Of a DNA stretch of 64,000 nucleotides, positions 16,345-25,867 are shown piece after piece. The notes beneath the pieces were generated by a model. The model had not been told where the DNA came from. It saw only the letters and a list, made by a program, of their open reading frames with translations, and did no database searches. Each line of letters starts with the position of its first letter. Within the stretch, counting starts at the first letter, position 1. Position numbers and translations under genes: made by a program. The DNA comes from Burkholderia guangdongensis (lineage in GTDB: Bacteria > Pseudomonadota > Gammaproteobacteria > Burkholderiales > Burkholderiaceae). The stretch is from assembly GCF_013403875.1 (NCBI RefSeq), contig NZ_JACBNX010000020.1, forward strand, positions 1 to 64,000, in the 5' to 3' direction.

Positions 16345-16385
16345 CGACGGCCGCGCGGGTCAGCGCGCGGCCGTCGGGTTCTTCC
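16345..16385 (+). terminator. Terminator after the LysM gene
   Basis: A perfect 12-bp stem CGACGGCCGCGC / GCGCGGCCGTCG (16345-16356 and 16365-16376) with an 8-nt loop, followed by GGTTCTTCCT. Lies between the convergent LysM and glgP genes. Confidence 0.75.
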
Positions 16386-16447
16386 TGCTCCTTCTTCTGT
16401 GTCAGGCCGCGCGCGGGCGGCCGAATGTGTCAGCGTCGGCGCCTGCG

Positions 16448-18958
16448 TCAGCGCTGGCTCCGGTCGGCGAGCGTCGTCGTCTGCCAGATGTCGTGCGCGT
16501 ACTCGGCGATCGTCCGGTCCGACGAGAACGCCCCCATGTTCGCGACGTTCGCGATCGCCTTCGCCGTCCACGCGTGCGGCTGCCGGTACAGCGCGTCGAC
16601 GCGCTCCTGCGCGGCGACGTACGCGTCGTAGTCGGCCAGCAGCAGATAGTGGTCGCCCCAGTTCACGAGCGTGTCGAACACTGCCTGATAGCGGCCCGGC
16701 TCGTCCGGTGAGAACGCGCCGTCGCGGATCTGGTCGAGCGCGCGCTTCAGTTCCGGGTTGCGCTCGTAGTATTCGCGCGGGTTGTAGCCGTGCGCGCGCA
16801 GCGCGTCGATCTCGGGCGCGGTGTTGCCGAAGATGAAGATGTTGTCCGCGCCGACCTGCTCGCGGATCTCGACGTTCGCGCCGTCGAGCGTGCCGATCGT
16901 CAGTGCGCCGTTCAGCGCGAACTTCATGTTGCCGGTGCCGGACGCCTCGGTGCCCGCGGTCGAGATCTGCTCGGACAGGTCGGCGGCCGGAATGATCAGC
17001 TCCGCGAGGCTCACGCTGTAGTTCGGCACGAACGCGACCTTCAGCCGGTTGCCGACGCGCGGATCGGCGTTCACCGTCGCGGCGACGTCGTTGATCAGGT
17101 GGATGATCTGCTTGGCCATGTGATACGCGGACGCCGCCTTGCCCGCGAAGATCACGGTGCGCGGCACCCAGTCCGCATCCGGGTTCGCGACGATCCGGTT
17201 GTAGCGCGTGACGACGTGCAGCAGGTTCAGCAACTGGCGCTTGTATTCGTGAATGCGCTTCACCTGCACGTCGAACAGCGACGCCGGGTCGAGCGCGAGG
17301 CCCATATGCGAGCCGATCCAGTCGACGAGGCGCCGCTTGTTGTCGAGCTTCGCGGCGCGGAACGCATCGGCGAACGCCGGGTCGCTCGCGTGCGGCTCGA
17401 GCGCCTTCAGCCGGTCGAGTTCGCGGCGCCAGTCGGGGTCGGCGGTGCGGCCCGCAGTGTGGTCCGCAGGGTGGCCCGCAGTGAAGCCGATCGTGCGGTC
17501 GATCAGTGCGGCCAGCGCCGGATTCGCCTGCGACAGCCAGCGCCGCGGCGTGATCCCGTTCGTCTTGTTGTTGAAGCGCTCGGGGAATACGCGCGCGAAG
17601 TCCGCGAAGATCGACTGCTTCATCAGCTCCGAATGCAGCTGCGACACGCCGTTCACCTTGTGGCTCGCGACGACGGCCAGATACGCCATTCGCACGCGCC
17701 GCTCGCCGTGCTCGTCGATCAGCGACAGCCGGCGCATCAGGTCCATGTCCGCGCCGAAGCGCGCGGTGATCTGCGCGAGCACCGCCGCGTTGATCTCGAA
17801 GATGATCTTCAGATGGCGCGGCAGCACGCGGCCGAGCATGTCGACCGGCCAGGTCTCGAGCGCCTCGTGCATCAGCGTGTGGTTCGTGTACGAGAACACG
17901 CGCTGCGTCAGCGCCCACGCGCTCGCCCACGGCAGCCGATGGTCGTCGATCAGGATTCGCATCAGCTCCGGCACCGCGAGCACCGGGTGCGTGTCGTTCA
18001 GGTGGATCGCGACGCGTTCCGGCAACTGATCGAAGCCGGTGTGGCTCGACAGATAGCGGCGCACCAGATCCTGCAGGCTCGCGGATACGAAGAAGTATTC
18101 CTGCCGCAGCCGCAGCTCGCGGCCGGCCGGCGTCGAGTCGTCCGGGTACAGCACGCGCGACACGTTCTCCGAGTGGTTCTTGTTCTCGACCGCGTCGAAG
18201 TAATTGCCCTGGTTGAACGCGGCGAGGTTGATCTCGTGCGTCGCCTTCGCGGACCAGAGGCGCAGCGTGTTGGTCGCCTCCGTCGCGTAGCCGGGGATGA
18301 TCGTGTCGTACGCCATCGCGAGCACGTCCTGCGTGTCGAGCCAGCGCGTGAGCTCGCCGTCCTGCTCGATGCGTCCGCCGAAGCGCACGCGGTACTGCAC
18401 CTCGGGCCGCGGAAACTCCCACGGATTGCCGTCCGACAGCCAGTAGTCGGGGCTCTCGACCTGCCGGCCGTTCACGATCCGCTGCCGGAACATCCCGTAG
18501 TCGTAGCGGATGCCGTAGCCGAAGCCCGGCACGCCGAGCGTCGCCATCGAATCGAGGAAGCATGCGGCGAGGCGGCCGAGCCCGCCATTGCCGAGCGCCG
18601 CGTCATGCTCGAGATCGGCGATCTGGCCGAAGTCGACGTCGAGCTCCGCGAGCGCCTGCTTCACGTTGTCGTAGATGTCGAGCGCGAGCAGCGCGTTCGT
18701 GAACGTGCGGCCGATCAGAAATTCCATCGACAGGTAGTACACGCGCTTCACGTCCTGCGTGTACTGCTCGCGCGTCGTGCGCATCCAGCGCTCGACGAGG
18801 CGGTCGCGCACCGCGAGCGCGGTCGCGTGCATCCAGTCCTGCGGACGCGCGGCGACCGGGTCCTTGCCGACCGCGTAGATCAGTTTGTTCGCGATCGAGT
18901 GCTTGAGTGCCGGCACGTCGCTCGAAAGTTGGTCGTATTGGAATGCCTGAAGATTCAT
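16448..18958 (-). CDS. glgP: Glycogen/alpha-glucan phosphorylase
   Basis: The product has 836 residues, close to the family norm of about 815-840. It phosphorolyses alpha-1,4-glucan to glucose-1-phosphate. Diagnostic blocks are YYLSMEFLIGRTFTNALL near the N-terminus, DAALGNGGLGRLAACFLDS, HLNDTHP, DVQVKRIHEYKRQLLN, and the pyridoxal-phosphate lysine in EASGTGNMKFALNGALTIGT. An unusual loop, about residue 495, reads TAGHPADHTAGRTAD and coincides with a 12-bp DNA repeat. Last gene of the glycogen operon, 69 bp after glgA across a strong hairpin. Confidence 0.96.
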   Translation of the reverse strand: MNLQAFQYDQLSSDVPALKHSIANKLIYAVGKDPVAARPQDWMHATALAVRDRLVERWMRTTREQYTQDVKRVYYLSMEFLIGRTFTNALLALDIYDNVKQALAELDVDFGQIADLEHDAALGNGGLGRLAACFLDSMATLGVPGFGYGIRYDYGMFRQRIVNGRQVESPDYWLSDGNPWEFPRPEVQYRVRFGGRIEQDGELTRWLDTQDVLAMAYDTIIPGYATEATNTLRLWSAKATHEINLAAFNQGNYFDAVENKNHSENVSRVLYPDDSTPAGRELRLRQEYFFVSASLQDLVRRYLSSHTGFDQLPERVAIHLNDTHPVLAVPELMRILIDDHRLPWASAWALTQRVFSYTNHTLMHEALETWPVDMLGRVLPRHLKIIFEINAAVLAQITARFGADMDLMRRLSLIDEHGERRVRMAYLAVVASHKVNGVSQLHSELMKQSIFADFARVFPERFNNKTNGITPRRWLSQANPALAALIDRTIGFTAGHPADHTAGRTADPDWRRELDRLKALEPHASDPAFADAFRAAKLDNKRRLVDWIGSHMGLALDPASLFDVQVKRIHEYKRQLLNLLHVVTRYNRIVANPDADWVPRTVIFAGKAASAYHMAKQIIHLINDVAATVNADPRVGNRLKVAFVPNYSVSLAELIIPAADLSEQISTAGTEASGTGNMKFALNGALTIGTLDGANVEIREQVGADNIFIFGNTAPEIDALRAHGYNPREYYERNPELKRALDQIRDGAFSPDEPGRYQAVFDTLVNWGDHYLLLADYDAYVAAQERVDALYRQPHAWTAKAIANVANMGAFSSDRTIAEYAHDIWQTTTLADRSQR
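17445..17480 (-). repeat. Three 12-bp in-frame repeats inside glgP
   Basis: Units GTGCGGCCCGCA, GTGTGGTCCGCA and GGGTGGCCCGCA lie in tandem. They encode the TAG-H/R, PAD-H, TAG-R surface loop, so the array changes protein length without a frameshift. Confidence 0.75.
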
Positions 18959-18983
18959 CGAACGCTCATTTGATAAGGGAAGG

Positions 18984-19019
18984 GCGGCCGGCCGTCGCGA
19001 GAGGCGCCGGGCCGGCCGC
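18984..19019 (-). promoter_or_regulatory. Hairpin in the glgA-glgP intergenic region
   Basis: Perfect 10-bp inverted repeat GCGGCCGGCC / GGCCGGCCGC around a 16-nt loop, between the glgA stop and glgP start. No U-tract follows. It could stabilise or process the mRNA and set the glgA:glgP ratio. Confidence 0.45.
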
Positions 19020-19027
19020 GTTGCGGG

Positions 19028-20500
19028 TCAGGCGGATCGCGGCGTCGCGATCTGCTGGTAGACCGACATGAACTGCGCGGCGGCCCGGTCCCAGCCGAAC
19101 TGCTGCTTCATCGCCTGCTTCTGCACCTGCTTCCAGTCGCTCTTGCGCGCGAACAGCGCGAACGCGCGGCGCAGCGCGGCGCGCAGGCTGTCGTCGTCGA
19201 AGCGGTCGAACACGAAGCCGGTCGCGATGTCGTCCGCGAGGTTCTCGAGCGCGCTGTCGACGACCGTGTCGGCGAGCCCGCCGACGCGCCGCACGAGCGG
19301 CAGCGTGCCGTACTTCAGCCCGTAGAGCTGCGTGAGCCCGCACGGCTCGAAGCGCGACGGCACGCCGATCACGTCGCTGCCCGCGATGATCCGGTGCGAC
19401 AGATCCTCGTCGTAGCCGATTACGACCGCGACCTGCTCCGGATGCGCGGCGGCGGCCGCGCGGAACGCGCGCTCCATGTCCGCGTCGCCACTGCCGAGCA
19501 GCACGAACTGACCGCCGCGATGCAGCAGGTCCGGCAGCGCGGCGAGCATCAGGTGCAGGCCCTTCTGCTCGGTGAGCCGGCTGACGACGCCGAAGAGCGG
19601 CGCCGAGTTCTGCACCGCGAGCCCGGTTTCCTGCTGCAGCGCCGTCTTGCACTTCGCCTTGCCGGCGACCGACGACGGCGTGAAGCGCGCGGCGATTCGC
19701 GGGTCGGTCGCCGGGTTCCAGATCGCGTCGTCGACACCGTTCAGGATTCCGAGCAGATCGTGCGCGCGGTCGCGCAGCAGCCCGTTCAGCCCGCAGCCCT
19801 GCTCGTCGGACTGGATTTCGTTCGCGTAGGTCGGGCTGACCGTCGTGATCTTGTTCGCATAGTAGAGCCCGGCCTTCAGGAACGACACCTGGCCGTAGAA
19901 CTCGGCGCCGTTCACGTCGAAGAACGACGGCGGCAGGTCCAGCTCGCCGAACGAATACGCGGGAAACACGCCCTGATACGCGAGGTTGTGCACGGTGATC
20001 ACGCTCGCCGCGCCGCGCTGGCCGGTCGCGAGTTCCGCCGCGCGCAGGTACGCGGGCGCGAGCGCCGCGTGCCAGTCGTGACTGTGCACGACGTCCGGCC
20101 GCCAGAACGTGTCGAGCCCTTGCGCGAGCTGCGCCGCGACCCAGCCGAGCAGCGCGAAGCGGCGATGGTTGTCCGCGTACGGGTGCTTGCTCGCATCCGC
20201 GTACGGATCGCCGGGCCGATGGTACAGGTCGGGCGCGTCGATCATGTAGATCGCGACGTCGGTGCCGGGCAGCACGCCGTGGTACAGCTTGATGCCGGCG
20301 GCCGCGCCGAAGCGCGCCGGCAGCTCGGCGACGAGCGTGCGGTCGGCGATCCCGTCGCGGAACGCGGGAAAGCCGGGCACCAGCAGGCGCGCGTCGCAGC
20401 CGAGCGCGGCGAGCGCGACCGGCAACGCGCCGGCGACGTCGGCGAGGCCGCCGGTCTTCAGCAGCGGATAGACTTCGCTGCAAACGTGTAGCACGCGCAT
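19028..20500 (-). CDS. glgA: Glycogen synthase (ADP-glucose, GT5)
   Basis: The product has 490 residues. N-terminal MRVLHVCSEVYPLLKTGGLADV contains the KTGGL ADP-glucose-binding motif (15-19). VVHSHDWHAAL, ILNGVDDAIWNP and RLTEQKGLHL are GT5 landmarks, and the C-terminal SRFEPCGLTQLYGLKYGT holds the conserved Glu and loop. Full-length. It elongates alpha-1,4-glucan using ADP-glucose from GlgC, encoded 45 bp upstream. Confidence 0.96.
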   Translation of the reverse strand: MRVLHVCSEVYPLLKTGGLADVAGALPVALAALGCDARLLVPGFPAFRDGIADRTLVAELPARFGAAAGIKLYHGVLPGTDVAIYMIDAPDLYHRPGDPYADASKHPYADNHRRFALLGWVAAQLAQGLDTFWRPDVVHSHDWHAALAPAYLRAAELATGQRGAASVITVHNLAYQGVFPAYSFGELDLPPSFFDVNGAEFYGQVSFLKAGLYYANKITTVSPTYANEIQSDEQGCGLNGLLRDRAHDLLGILNGVDDAIWNPATDPRIAARFTPSSVAGKAKCKTALQQETGLAVQNSAPLFGVVSRLTEQKGLHLMLAALPDLLHRGGQFVLLGSGDADMERAFRAAAAAHPEQVAVVIGYDEDLSHRIIAGSDVIGVPSRFEPCGLTQLYGLKYGTLPLVRRVGGLADTVVDSALENLADDIATGFVFDRFDDDSLRAALRRAFALFARKSDWKQVQKQAMKQQFGWDRAAAQFMSVYQQIATPRSA

Positions 20501-20545
20501 GGGCGTTCCTTTCTACGGTTCCTGTCGTGGGTGGCGGGGCGCGCG

Positions 20546-21844
20546 TTACAGATTCCCGAGACTCTCGAGATTCGCGAGATTCTCGAGCATCGGGCGCGTG
20601 ACGAGCACGACGCCCTGCTCGGTCCGGTAGAAGCGCTTCGCATCGAGCTCCGGATCCTCGCCGATCACCGTGCCCTCCGGAATCTGGCAGCCGCGATCGA
20701 TGACGACGCGGCTCAGCCTGCAATTGTGACCGATGTCGCAGGCCGGCAGGATGACAGCCTGATCGATCGTGCAGAACGAGTGGACGCGGACCTGCGAGAA
20801 CAGCACCGAATTCGACAGATTCGAACCGGAGATGATGCATCCGCCGGATACGAGCGTGTTGAACGCGACGCCCGCCTCGCCGCTGCGGTCGTGCACGAAC
20901 TTCGCGGGCGGAAGCTGCTCCTGGTGCGTCCAGATCGGCCAGTCGCGGTCGTAGATGTTCAGCGCGGGCGTCGTCGACGCGAGATCGAGGTTCGCGGCCC
21001 AGAACGCGTCGACGGTGCCGACGTCGCGCCAGTACGGATTGTCGCGGTTCGCCGCGGGCACGCACGACATCCCGAGCGGATGCGCGAGCGCGCGGCCGTC
21101 GGCGACGACGCGCGGAATGATGTCCTTGCCGAAGTCGTGGCTCGAATCGGGGTTCTTCAGGTCGTCCTCGAGCAGCTGGTACAGATACTTCGCGTCGAAC
21201 ACGTAGATCCCCATGCTCGCGAGCGACACGTCGTCGTTGCCGGGCATCGGCGGCGGATCGGCGGGCTTCTCGACGAACGCATGGATCTTGCGCGCCTCGT
21301 CGATCGCCATCACGCCGAACGCGCGCGCCTCCGCGCGCGGCACCTCGATGCAGCCGACCGTGCAGCCGGCGCCCGATTCCGCGTGATCGAGCAGCATCAG
21401 CGAGTAGTCCTGCTTGTAGATGTGGTCGCCGGCGAGCACGAGCACGTACTCGGGGTGGTACGAGCGGATGATGTCGAGGTTCTGGTAGATCGCGTCCGCG
21501 GTGCCGCGATACCAGTGCTCCTCGCCGACGCGCTGCTGCGCGGGCAGCAGATCGACGAACTCGTTCATCTCGCCGCGCAGGAAGCTCCAGCCGCGCTGCA
21601 GGTGCCGCAGCAGCGAATGCGACTTGTACTGCGTGAGCACCGCGATGCGCCGCAGCCCCGAGTTCACGCAGTTCGACAGCACGAAATCGACGATGCGGAA
21701 CTTGCCGCCGAAGTAGACGGCGGGCTTCACGCGATGGTCGGTCAGCTGATACAGGCGCGAGCCGCGCCCGCCGGCGAGCACGAGCGCGACGGTATGGTTG
21801 CGGACTTCGCGGGCGGCCGCGAGGCTATCGACGAACTGGTTCAT
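20546..21844 (-). CDS. glgC: Glucose-1-phosphate adenylyltransferase
   Basis: The product has 432 residues. The nucleotidyltransferase motif LVLAGGRGSRLYQLTDHRVKPA lies near residue 23. HWYRGTADAIYQNL and the FVEKP sugar-phosphate site follow, then the left-handed beta-helix region (GGCIISGSNLSNSVLFS; DIGHNCRLSRVVID). The committed step of glycogen synthesis. The start is ATG 21844 with GAGGAG upstream; the frame extends 12 codons further without support. Confidence 0.96.
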   Translation of the reverse strand: MNQFVDSLAAAREVRNHTVALVLAGGRGSRLYQLTDHRVKPAVYFGGKFRIVDFVLSNCVNSGLRRIAVLTQYKSHSLLRHLQRGWSFLRGEMNEFVDLLPAQQRVGEEHWYRGTADAIYQNLDIIRSYHPEYVLVLAGDHIYKQDYSLMLLDHAESGAGCTVGCIEVPRAEARAFGVMAIDEARKIHAFVEKPADPPPMPGNDDVSLASMGIYVFDAKYLYQLLEDDLKNPDSSHDFGKDIIPRVVADGRALAHPLGMSCVPAANRDNPYWRDVGTVDAFWAANLDLASTTPALNIYDRDWPIWTHQEQLPPAKFVHDRSGEAGVAFNTLVSGGCIISGSNLSNSVLFSQVRVHSFCTIDQAVILPACDIGHNCRLSRVVIDRGCQIPEGTVIGEDPELDAKRFYRTEQGVVLVTRPMLENLANLESLGNL

Positions 21845-21871
21845 GGCTATCTCCTCATTCTTCTCTCTGAA

Positions 21872-21898
21872 GCCGCGCACGCTTGGTGCGTGCGCGGC
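21872..21898 (-). promoter_or_regulatory. Hairpin in the pgm-glgC intergenic region
   Basis: Perfect 11-bp stem GCCGCGCACGC / GCGTGCGCGGC with a 5-nt loop, lying between the pgm stop and the glgC ribosome site. No U-tract. Candidate mRNA-processing or differential-expression element. Confidence 0.45.
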
Positions 21899-21940
21899 GC
21901 AATGCGATGCTGGCCGGGACGGGATGGGGCGCGCTGGCGG

Positions 21941-23572
21941 TCAGGTCACGACGGTCGGCTCGGTCCTCCCGGTGCGGGCCGCGATGTCGGCGACGCGGCC
22001 GGCGATCGCGATCAGGTCGGCGAGCGCCGCCTGCGTGGGGATGTGGTGCTTCGCGCGGTCCGCCTCGTATTGCTCGAGGTAGACGCGCAGCGTCGCGCCC
22101 TCGGTGCCGGTGCCGGACAGCCGGAACACGACGCGCGAGCCGCCCGCGAACACGATCCGCACGCCTTGCTGCTTCGACACCGAGCCGTCGACCGGGTCCG
22201 TGTACGCGAAGTCGTCGGCGAGCTCGACCGTGTAGCCGTCGAGGCTTTGCCCCGGCAGCGACGGAAGTTGCGCGCGCAAGTGTTCCATCAGCGCGTTCGC
22301 GGCCGCGCTGTCGATCGCCTCGTAGTCGTGGCGCGAGTAGTAGTTGCGGCCGAAGCGTGCCCAGTGCTCGCGCACGAGCGTTTCGACGTCCTTGCCCGTC
22401 GCGGCGAGGATGTTCAGCCAGAACAGCACGGCCCACAGGCCGTCCTTCTCGCGGATGTGGTTCGAGCCGGTGCCGTAGCTTTCCTCGCCGCACAGCGTCG
22501 CGTGGCCGGCGTCGAGCAGGTTGCCGAAGAATTTCCAGCCGGTCGGCGTTTCGTAGCAGCGGATGCCGAGCGCGGCGGCGACGCGGTCGGCGGCGGTCGA
22601 CGTCGGCATCGACCGCGCGATGCCCGCGAGGCCGTCGCGATAGCCGGGCGCGAGCGTCGCGTTGGCCGCGAGGATCGCGAGGCTGTCCGAAGGCGCGACC
22701 GGAAAGCCGCGGCCGACGATCATGTTGCGATCGGCGTCGCCGTCCGACGCCGCGCCGAAGTCGGGCGCCGCGGCGCCGCTCATGCTGGCGATCAGGTCGG
22801 CCGCGTTCACCGGGTTCGGGTCCGGATGATGGCCGCCGAAATCCTCGAGCGGCTCGCCGTTCACGACCGTGCCGGCCGGCGCGCCGAGCATGCCTTCGAG
22901 GATCGCCTTCGCGTACGGGCCGCCGATCGCGCTCATCGCGTCGTAGCGCATCGTGAAGCCGCCGCTGAACAGCGCGCGGATCGCGTCGAAGTCGAACAGC
23001 CGCTGCATCAGCGCCGCGTAGTCGGCGACCGGGTCGATCACGTCGACGGTCATGTTTTCGATCGTCGAGCGGCCGAGCGTGTCGAGATCGACGTCGGGCG
23101 CGTCGCTGATCCGGTATTCGCGAATCGTCCCGGTGCGCGCGTGGATCGCGTCGGTCACCTTCTCGGGCGCGGGGCCGCCGTTGCCGACGTTGTACTTGAT
23201 TCCGAAGTCGCCGTCCGGCCCGCCCGGGTTGTGGCTCGCGGACAGCACGATCGCGCCGAACGCGCCCGTCTTGCGGATCGCGCAGCTGATCGCGGGCGTC
23301 GAGAACAGCCCGCCCTGGCCGACCAGCACGCGCCCGAAGCCGTGCGCGGCCGCCATCTTCAGGATCGTCTGCACGGCGACGCGATTGTGGAACCGGCCGT
23401 CGCCGCCGAGCACCAGCGTCTGGCCCTGGCTGCCTTCGAGCGAATCGAAGATCGATTGCACGAAGTTCTCCAGATAGTTCGGTTCCCTGAATACCGTCAC
23501 CTTCTTGCGCAACCCCGATGTGCCCGGCTTCTGGCCGGGGAACGGTTGCGTCGCGATTGTCTTGATCGCCAT
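21941..23572 (-). CDS. pgm: Phosphoglucomutase, alpha-D-glucose-specific
   Basis: The product has 543 residues, the size of E. coli Pgm. It interconverts glucose-6-phosphate and glucose-1-phosphate. The catalytic phosphoserine is in VLSASHNPGGPDGDFGIK, the metal loop is DGDADRNM, the sugar-binding loop is CGEESYGTGSNHIREKDG, and RLSGTGTEGATLRVY is the phosphate-binding loop. ATG 23572 follows AAGGAGGACAC. Supplies glucose-1-phosphate to GlgC and, potentially, to GalU in the 50-kb locus. Confidence 0.95.
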   Translation of the reverse strand: MAIKTIATQPFPGQKPGTSGLRKKVTVFREPNYLENFVQSIFDSLEGSQGQTLVLGGDGRFHNRVAVQTILKMAAAHGFGRVLVGQGGLFSTPAISCAIRKTGAFGAIVLSASHNPGGPDGDFGIKYNVGNGGPAPEKVTDAIHARTGTIREYRISDAPDVDLDTLGRSTIENMTVDVIDPVADYAALMQRLFDFDAIRALFSGGFTMRYDAMSAIGGPYAKAILEGMLGAPAGTVVNGEPLEDFGGHHPDPNPVNAADLIASMSGAAAPDFGAASDGDADRNMIVGRGFPVAPSDSLAILAANATLAPGYRDGLAGIARSMPTSTAADRVAAALGIRCYETPTGWKFFGNLLDAGHATLCGEESYGTGSNHIREKDGLWAVLFWLNILAATGKDVETLVREHWARFGRNYYSRHDYEAIDSAAANALMEHLRAQLPSLPGQSLDGYTVELADDFAYTDPVDGSVSKQQGVRIVFAGGSRVVFRLSGTGTEGATLRVYLEQYEADRAKHHIPTQAALADLIAIAGRVADIAARTGRTEPTVVT

Positions 23573-23724
23573 GTGTCCTCCTTTTCGATTCTGTCGCGCT
23601 TCTATCACGCTTCTGCTTCTATCACGTCCATCGCGTCTGTTTCGACCGCCCGTGGCGCTCGTGGCGCCTCGTGTCCGGTCGCGTCCGTTACCTCGTGCCC
23701 TTTACCTCAGTTCTTTGCCGCTCG

Positions 23725-25866
23725 CTAGCGCGCCTCCACCGCGAGCACGACGCCGCGCGCGGGGACCGTCGCGGTGCCGGCCGCGTCGTGCTCGCGCGTG
23801 TCCGGCTCGGCGCTGTCGAGCATCACGCGCCACGCGCCCGGCGGCAGCGCGAACACGACGTCGTGCGCATGCGCGTTGAACAGCAGCACGCACGCGTGCG
23901 CGTCGGCCGGCCCCGCGACGCGGATGCCGATCGCGCGGCGCGCGCGGTCTTCCCAGTCGGCGGCGGTCATCGGCGTGCCTTCCGGCGTCAGCCACGCGAT
24001 GTCCGGCTGATTGTCCGGCTGATCGTCCGGCTGATTGTGCGGCTGATTGCGCGGCTGACCGTCCGGCTGCCCCCCGGCGCGCTCGGCGCCGCGCGTGTCA
24101 CCCTCATACCAGCGCGCATGGCGCAGCGCCGCGTAGCGCTTTCTCAGCGCGATCAGCCTTCGCGTGTAGTCGGCGAGCGCGTGCTCGCCGCGTGCCCAGT
24201 CGAGCCAGCAGGTCGCGTTGTCCTGGCAGTAGCCGTTGTTGTTGCCGAGCTGCGAGTGGCCGATCTCGTCGCCGGCGAGCAGCATCGGCGTGCCCTGCGA
24301 GAACAGCAGCGTCGCGAGCAGCGCGCGTTGCAGCCGCGCGCGTAGCGCGAGCACCGACGCGTCGTCGGTCGGCCCTTCGACGCCGCAGTTCCAGCTATGG
24401 TTGTCCGAGTGGCCGTCGCGATTGTGCTCGCCGTTCGCGTCGTTGTGCTTGTGGTCGTAGCTGACCACGTCGCGCAGCGTGAAGCCGTCGTGCGCGGCGA
24501 TGAAATTCACGCTCGCGGCTGGTTGCCGCCCACCGTGCCGGAACCGGTCGCTCGACGCGGCGAAGCGCATCGCGAACGCGCCGAGCGTGCCGGCCGAGTC
24601 GTCGCCGCGCAGCCAGAAATCGCGCATCGTGTCGCGGTAGCGGTCGTTCCATTCGAGCCAGCCCGCCGGAAAATCGCCGAGCCGATAGCCGTCGGGGCCG
24701 ATGTCCCACGGCTCCGCGATCAGCTTCACGCGCGCGAGCACCGGGTCCTGGCGAAGCGCCGCGAAGAACGCGGAACCCGCGTCGAAGTCCCGCGCACCGC
24801 GCGCGAGGATCGGCGCGAGATCGAAGCGGAAGCCGTCGACGTGCATCTCCTCGACCCAGTAGCGCAGCGAATCCATCACGAGCTGCAGCACGCGCGGCTC
24901 GGACAGGTCGAGGCAATTGCCGCAGCCGGTCCAGTTCTCGTAGCGCGCCGGATCGCCGGCGCGCAGCCGGTAGTAGAGCGCGTTGTCGATCCCTCGGAAC
25001 GACAGCGTCGGGCCGTCCTCGTCGGTTTCGGCGGTGTGGTTGTACACGACGTCGAGCACGACCTCGATCCCGCGCGCATGCAGCGCCTTCACCATGTCGC
25101 GGAACTCGCCGATCGGCGTCGTGCCCGCGTGGCCGGATGCATAGCGCGTTTCCGGCGCGAAGAAGCCGATCGTCGAATAGCCCCAGTAGTTCGACAGGCC
25201 GAGGTGTTGCAGGCGTGCCTCGTCCGCGCGGTGATGGACCGGCAGCAGGCTCACCGTCGTGATGCCGAGCGCCTGCAAATAATCGAGCATGGCCGGGCTC
25301 GTGACGCCCGCGTAGCTGCCGCGCAGCGCGGGCGGCACATCCGGATGCAGCTGCGTGAGCCCTTTCACGTGCAGCTCGTACAGCACGGTGTCGGCGAGCG
25401 GCACGCGCGGCGGCGCGTCGTTGTCCCAGTCGTACGGCTCGTGCACGACGCGGGCCTTCAGCGCGACGGCCGCGTTGTCGGCCGGATCGGCGCGGCCCGG
25501 CTCGGCCGCGTCGCGGCCATCGAACTCGGCTTGCGCGCGATACCGGCCGACGACGAGCCGCGCGTACGGATCGAGCAGCACCTTGTTCGCGTTGAAGCGC
25601 AGGCCCTGGTCGGGCGCGTGCGGGCCCGCGACGCGGTAGCCGTACACGAGCCCCGGCGCCGCGCCGGCGAGATAGCCGTGCCATACGCCGTGCTCGCAGT
25701 CCGGCATCGGCAGGCGCGCGAGCTCGCGCCGGCCGTCCGGATCGAACACGCACAGTTCGACCGATTCGGCGCGCGGCGCGACGAGCGCGAAGTTCACGCC
25801 GTGGCCGTCCCAGCGCGCGCCGAGTGGGTAGGGCGCGCCGGGTGTCAGTGTGTCCGGAACAGTCAT
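23725..25866 (-). CDS. glgX: Glycogen debranching enzyme
   Basis: The product has 713 residues. An N-terminal CBM48-like domain (GARWDGHGVNFALVAPRAESVELC) is followed by a GH13 barrel: DVVYNHTAE, the nucleophile region GFRFDLAPIL, the acid/base region LIAEPWDIG, and FIAAHDGFTL. The family-specific GNNNGYCQDN is present. It removes limit branches left by GlgP. A QPx(D/N) repeat loop of 24 residues lies at about 600. The start is 1 bp past the glgB stop (TGAGATGAC), so translation is coupled. Confidence 0.95.
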   Translation of the reverse strand: MTVPDTLTPGAPYPLGARWDGHGVNFALVAPRAESVELCVFDPDGRRELARLPMPDCEHGVWHGYLAGAAPGLVYGYRVAGPHAPDQGLRFNANKVLLDPYARLVVGRYRAQAEFDGRDAAEPGRADPADNAAVALKARVVHEPYDWDNDAPPRVPLADTVLYELHVKGLTQLHPDVPPALRGSYAGVTSPAMLDYLQALGITTVSLLPVHHRADEARLQHLGLSNYWGYSTIGFFAPETRYASGHAGTTPIGEFRDMVKALHARGIEVVLDVVYNHTAETDEDGPTLSFRGIDNALYYRLRAGDPARYENWTGCGNCLDLSEPRVLQLVMDSLRYWVEEMHVDGFRFDLAPILARGARDFDAGSAFFAALRQDPVLARVKLIAEPWDIGPDGYRLGDFPAGWLEWNDRYRDTMRDFWLRGDDSAGTLGAFAMRFAASSDRFRHGGRQPAASVNFIAAHDGFTLRDVVSYDHKHNDANGEHNRDGHSDNHSWNCGVEGPTDDASVLALRARLQRALLATLLFSQGTPMLLAGDEIGHSQLGNNNGYCQDNATCWLDWARGEHALADYTRRLIALRKRYAALRHARWYEGDTRGAERAGGQPDGQPRNQPHNQPDDQPDNQPDIAWLTPEGTPMTAADWEDRARRAIGIRVAGPADAHACVLLFNAHAHDVVFALPPGAWRVMLDSAEPDTREHDAAGTATVPARGVVLAVEAR
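24001..24072 (-). repeat. Six 12-bp coding repeats in glgX
   Basis: Six tandem units of the form GTCCGGCTGATT, with 1-2 substitutions each, encode a run of QPD/N-type tetrapeptides (for example NQPHNQPDDQPDNQP). Multiples of 12 bp keep the frame, so copy number can drift without inactivating the enzyme. Confidence 0.9.
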
Positions 25867-25867
25867 C

